64,000 bases of DNA, taken from positions 1 to 64,000 of the forward strand of contig NZ_JALBUF010000006.1 of assembly GCF_022606465.1 (NCBI RefSeq), given 5' to 3'. A program made the translations under genes and the position numbers. The stretch's first letter is position 1. Every line of letters starts with the position of its first letter. The notes beneath the pieces were generated by a model. It was not told where the DNA came from. It searched no databases and was given only the letters and a program-made list of their open reading frames with translations. This DNA comes from Sulfoacidibacillus ferrooxidans (GTDB lineage Bacteria > Bacillota > Bacilli > Alicyclobacillales > SLC66). Of the stretch, positions 61,718-64,000 are shown piece by piece.

Positions 61718-62641
61718 TCACTTACTATTTGGATGAATCAACTGACTGAGTGCAGATTGTAGATCCGGAAATAAAAATGTATACCCATGCTTAATAGCCT
61801 TGTCAGGAAGAACCCTCTGACCTAGTAATACCATGTCTGCCATTTCCCCCATGAACAATCGCAAAACAATTGAAGGAACACTTGCCCAGTGTTTTCTTTT
61901 CATCTCATGTGCCAATACTTGTCCAAAGCGATCCATCGTAACTGGCTCCAGAGCCGTCATATTGACTGGGCCGAATACATCTTCAACTGACATACTCCAC
62001 ATGATCATGCCAATCACATCATCCATATGAATCCAAGACACAAACTGCGTACCAGATCCTATTTTCCCGCCCACATGAAGTCGATAAGGCAGCATCATTT
62101 TTTCTAGCGCACCACCATCTGCTCCAAGCACAACGCCAAATCTCGCCAATACTACTCGCACACCCTGCGACTGCACAGCTTGTGTGCGCTCTTCCCATGC
62201 CTTGGCTACAGAAGCTAAAAAATCATTGCCCACAGATGCAGAGTCTTCAGTGAACGTAGCTGTTGTACTCACTCCATAATAGCCAACCGCAGAAGCTTGA
62301 ATAAGTACACGTGGTTTCGTCTTTTGAGCAGCAATAAAATGAGAAAGGGCTTCCGTCGTGGCCAATCGACTCTGCATAATCCTTATCTTTCTCTTTCGCG
62401 TCCAGCGCGAAGCATTGAGTGATTCACCTGCTAAGTTCACGATTACAGTGATATCTTTCGGTGCCACTTGTGCAGTTACAAATGCATCGTATGCCATGAC
62501 ATAGACGTGTTTGCCAAACACAGAGCTTGCCTGTTCACGATTGCGACTCACAACCACCACTTCGTGACCACGAAGTAACAGCTCACGAACCACATGTCTA
62601 CCTACAAATCCAGTAGCACCAATCACCATCACACACTCCAC
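61718..62641 (-). CDS. TIGR01777 family NAD-dependent epimerase-like protein
   Basis: A 307-residue extended-SDR-like protein. Nucleotide loop VMVIGATGFVGRHVVRELL, then VNLAGESLNASRWTRKRKIRIMQSR (family hallmark), QASAVGYYG, and FVSWIHMDDVIGM. A C-terminal DUF1731 region follows (VPSIVLRLFMGEMADMVLLGQRVLP). The function is unproven; relatives are linked to cell-division inhibition or lipid metabolism only weakly. GTG 62641 has GGGGG 9 bases upstream; the ATG three codons earlier is too close to it. It lies 68 bases from the rubrerythrin gene on the same strand. Confidence 0.9.
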   Translation of the reverse strand: MECVMVIGATGFVGRHVVRELLLRGHEVVVVSRNREQASSVFGKHVYVMAYDAFVTAQVAPKDITVIVNLAGESLNASRWTRKRKIRIMQSRLATTEALSHFIAAQKTKPRVLIQASAVGYYGVSTTATFTEDSASVGNDFLASVAKAWEERTQAVQSQGVRVVLARFGVVLGADGGALEKMMLPYRLHVGGKIGSGTQFVSWIHMDDVIGMIMWSMSVEDVFGPVNMTALEPVTMDRFGQVLAHEMKRKHWASVPSIVLRLFMGEMADMVLLGQRVLPDKAIKHGYTFLFPDLQSALSQLIHPNSK

Positions 62642-62763
62642 GATACACATCCCCCTATGCTCTACTCAGGAAATCCAGTCATACATATACCACAAAGGAA
62701 AAATCAATTCCCTGTCGAATATCATCTTTAATAAGAGAAAGGTTACAGAAAGGTAGTGCATAC

Positions 62764-64000
62764 ATGACATTATCAGATTCTTCTGCCGCTTTTTCACACA
62801 CCCTGCAACGCGCTCGTCGCAATACACTAGGTGACTTACTTAGCCGAAGTGCGGCACGGTATCCTAACAAAATTGCGTTAGTCTACGGCGAGCAACGCGT
62901 GACATTTAGAGAACTAGAAGAACGAACAAACCAAACGGCTAATGCATTGCTCGCTGATGGAGTGACCCATGGATTAAAGGTGGCCATTTTATCAAAAAAT
63001 AATCTTGATTTTGTTATTGTGAAATATGCTGTAGCTAAGCTCGGAGCAATTCTCGTTCCTATCAACTACATGCTCACTGCTCATGAAACGGCCTATATTC
63101 TTAGTCATTCAGAAGTTTCACATCTAGTTGCCGCTTCAGGGTTTGCCGAGTCTCTTGACGCTGCTGTCGCTCTTGCGAATAACCTTTCTATTTTAGCCCG
63201 ATATATGATCGACACCCAACCAGATCAACGCTTACACATGTGGAAAGCGCTCACAAACTACAGTCAATCTTTCTCAACCGTCGCACCAGACATGGACATA
63301 GACGATGAAGATATCGCACAAATTCTGTATACCAGTGGTACCGAGTCTCGTCCTAAGGGTGTTATGCTCACGCATAGTAGTCTCATCGCTCAATATGTAA
63401 GTTGTATGGTCGACGGATCGATGACAAGTGAAGATATCATCATTCATGCGCTTCCTTTTTACCATAGTGCACAACTTAATTGCTTATTAGGCCCTGGCAT
63501 TTATCTTGGAGCAACCGGCATCATCTTGCAACAGGCAGCCCCAGATCTCATCTTATCTGCAGTAAAAGATGAGCAAGCCACACATCTATTTTGTCCACCC
63601 ACTGTATGGATCGCACTCCTTCGCCATCCCGCATTTGATCAATCATTACCATCCATCACCAACGGTTACTACGGTGCAGCTATCATGCCCATGGAAATTT
63701 TAAAAGAATTGGCAAAGCGTTTGCCAAACACCCGATTGTTTAACTTTTATGGCCAAACAGAAGTCGCGCCACTTGCAACCGTTTTACAACCAGAAGATCA
63801 ACTACGTAAACTGGGCTCAGCTGGTAAACCTGCACTCAATGTAGAAACAAAGATCGTAGATGAGTATGATCAGAATGTCCCGCCACTGACCATTGGCGAG
63901 ATTGTCCACCGCACACCACATGCGATGAAAGGGTATCTACATGATCCTATCCGAACACAAGAAGCATTTCGAGGTGGTTGGTTTCATAGTGGGGATTTAG
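62764..64000 (+). CDS. AMP-binding acyl-CoA synthetase (partial, runs off the window)
   Basis: The first 412 codons of an ANL-superfamily ligase. Adenylation motifs: ILYTSGTESRPKGVMLTHSS (P-loop), FNFYGQTEVAPL, and WFHSGDL at the window edge. The N-terminal LLSRSAARYPNKIALVYGEQ matches long- and medium-chain fatty acyl-CoA synthetases. The catalytic Lys (A10) lies beyond base 64000. ATG 62764 has AAAGG about 10 bases upstream. Divergent from the TIGR01777 gene. Which acid is activated is unknown. Confidence 0.92.
   Translation, partial: MTLSDSSAAFSHTLQRARRNTLGDLLSRSAARYPNKIALVYGEQRVTFRELEERTNQTANALLADGVTHGLKVAILSKNNLDFVIVKYAVAKLGAILVPINYMLTAHETAYILSHSEVSHLVAASGFAESLDAAVALANNLSILARYMIDTQPDQRLHMWKALTNYSQSFSTVAPDMDIDDEDIAQILYTSGTESRPKGVMLTHSSLIAQYVSCMVDGSMTSEDIIIHALPFYHSAQLNCLLGPGIYLGATGIILQQAAPDLILSAVKDEQATHLFCPPTVWIALLRHPAFDQSLPSITNGYYGAAIMPMEILKELAKRLPNTRLFNFYGQTEVAPLATVLQPEDQLRKLGSAGKPALNVETKIVDEYDQNVPPLTIGEIVHRTPHAMKGYLHDPIRTQEAFRGGWFHSGDL

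Overview
The window reads as chromosomal DNA of a spore-former-like member of the Bacillota. The first 123 bases are the 5' end of a 16S rRNA gene on the minus strand. Many gene orders match Bacillus: alr-ndoAI-ndoA behind a YdcC-like lipoprotein gene and nnrD, odhA-odhB, thiL-tsaE-tsaB-rimI-tsaD, groES-groEL behind a CIRCE operator, and DUF2922 beside DUF1659. G-rich Shine-Dalgarno sites and frequent TTG/GTG starts fit this group. An AcpA-like secreted phosphoesterase, a DUF3501-rubrerythrin pair and Mo-cofactor genes next to tat genes make an acidophilic Alicyclobacillaceae-type organism (Acidibacillus/Sulfoacidibacillus-like) plausible, but that rank is inference.

Layout. 1-3.1 kb: rRNA promoter, an EAL phosphodiesterase, then a divergent pair made of a 53-aa exported-type peptide gene and an HTH-TPR (RRNPP-type) regulator. 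A near-perfect palindrome lies between the two and the peptide gene has its own terminator; this looks like an undescribed peptide quorum-sensing module and is the best lead here. 3.1-7.3 kb: 2-oxoglutarate dehydrogenase odhAB. 7.4-13.6 kb: a UspA protein, an SSS symporter with its DUF3311 partner, PPK2, and groESL, with two 155-bp MITE-like elements in opposite orientation flanking this block. 13.6-19.2 kb: trpS, a DUF1657-like gene, then mobA-moeA-like-mobB-tatA-tatC and 5-formyl-THF cyclo-ligase. 19.2-21.7 kb: PAP2 phosphatase and a two-domain methyltransferase-like protein of unknown role. 21.8-27.4 kb: the t6A genes with thiL, then an ECF sigma/anti-sigma pair with a clear self-type promoter. 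27.5-34.2 kb: DUF1450, DUF2922, DUF1659 with a Ser/Thr tail, a MOP flippase, a C26 hydrolase, ahcY, a YcgQ/YcgR-like membrane pair, and the EndoA toxin-antitoxin genes.

34.2-41.6 kb: alr, lipoprotein, nnrD, an LCP ligase, and the queuosine precursor operon queD-queE-queC. 41.8-48.3 kb: KimA-like transporter, DUF188 protein, polysaccharide deacetylase, clpB and a YaaH-like membrane protein. 48.6-52.2 kb: four + strand genes (beta-hydroxyacid dehydrogenase, MBL hydrolase, SDR, CDF transporter). 52.3-55.6 kb: S9 peptidase, ResA/TlpA-like thioredoxin and CcdA. 55.7-60.5 kb: HesB-like protein, then a minus-strand cluster of surface protein, sortase, ECF sigma and RskA-like anti-sigma, with a secreted phosphoesterase divergent from it. 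60.6-64 kb: DUF3501-rubrerythrin, a TIGR01777 epimerase and the first 412 codons of an acyl-CoA synthetase that runs off the window.

No CRISPR array, tRNA, prophage or intact transposase was recognised. Mobile DNA is limited to the two MITE-like elements. Start codons were chosen from Shine-Dalgarno spacing and family N-termini, so several genes are shorter than the longest open frame.
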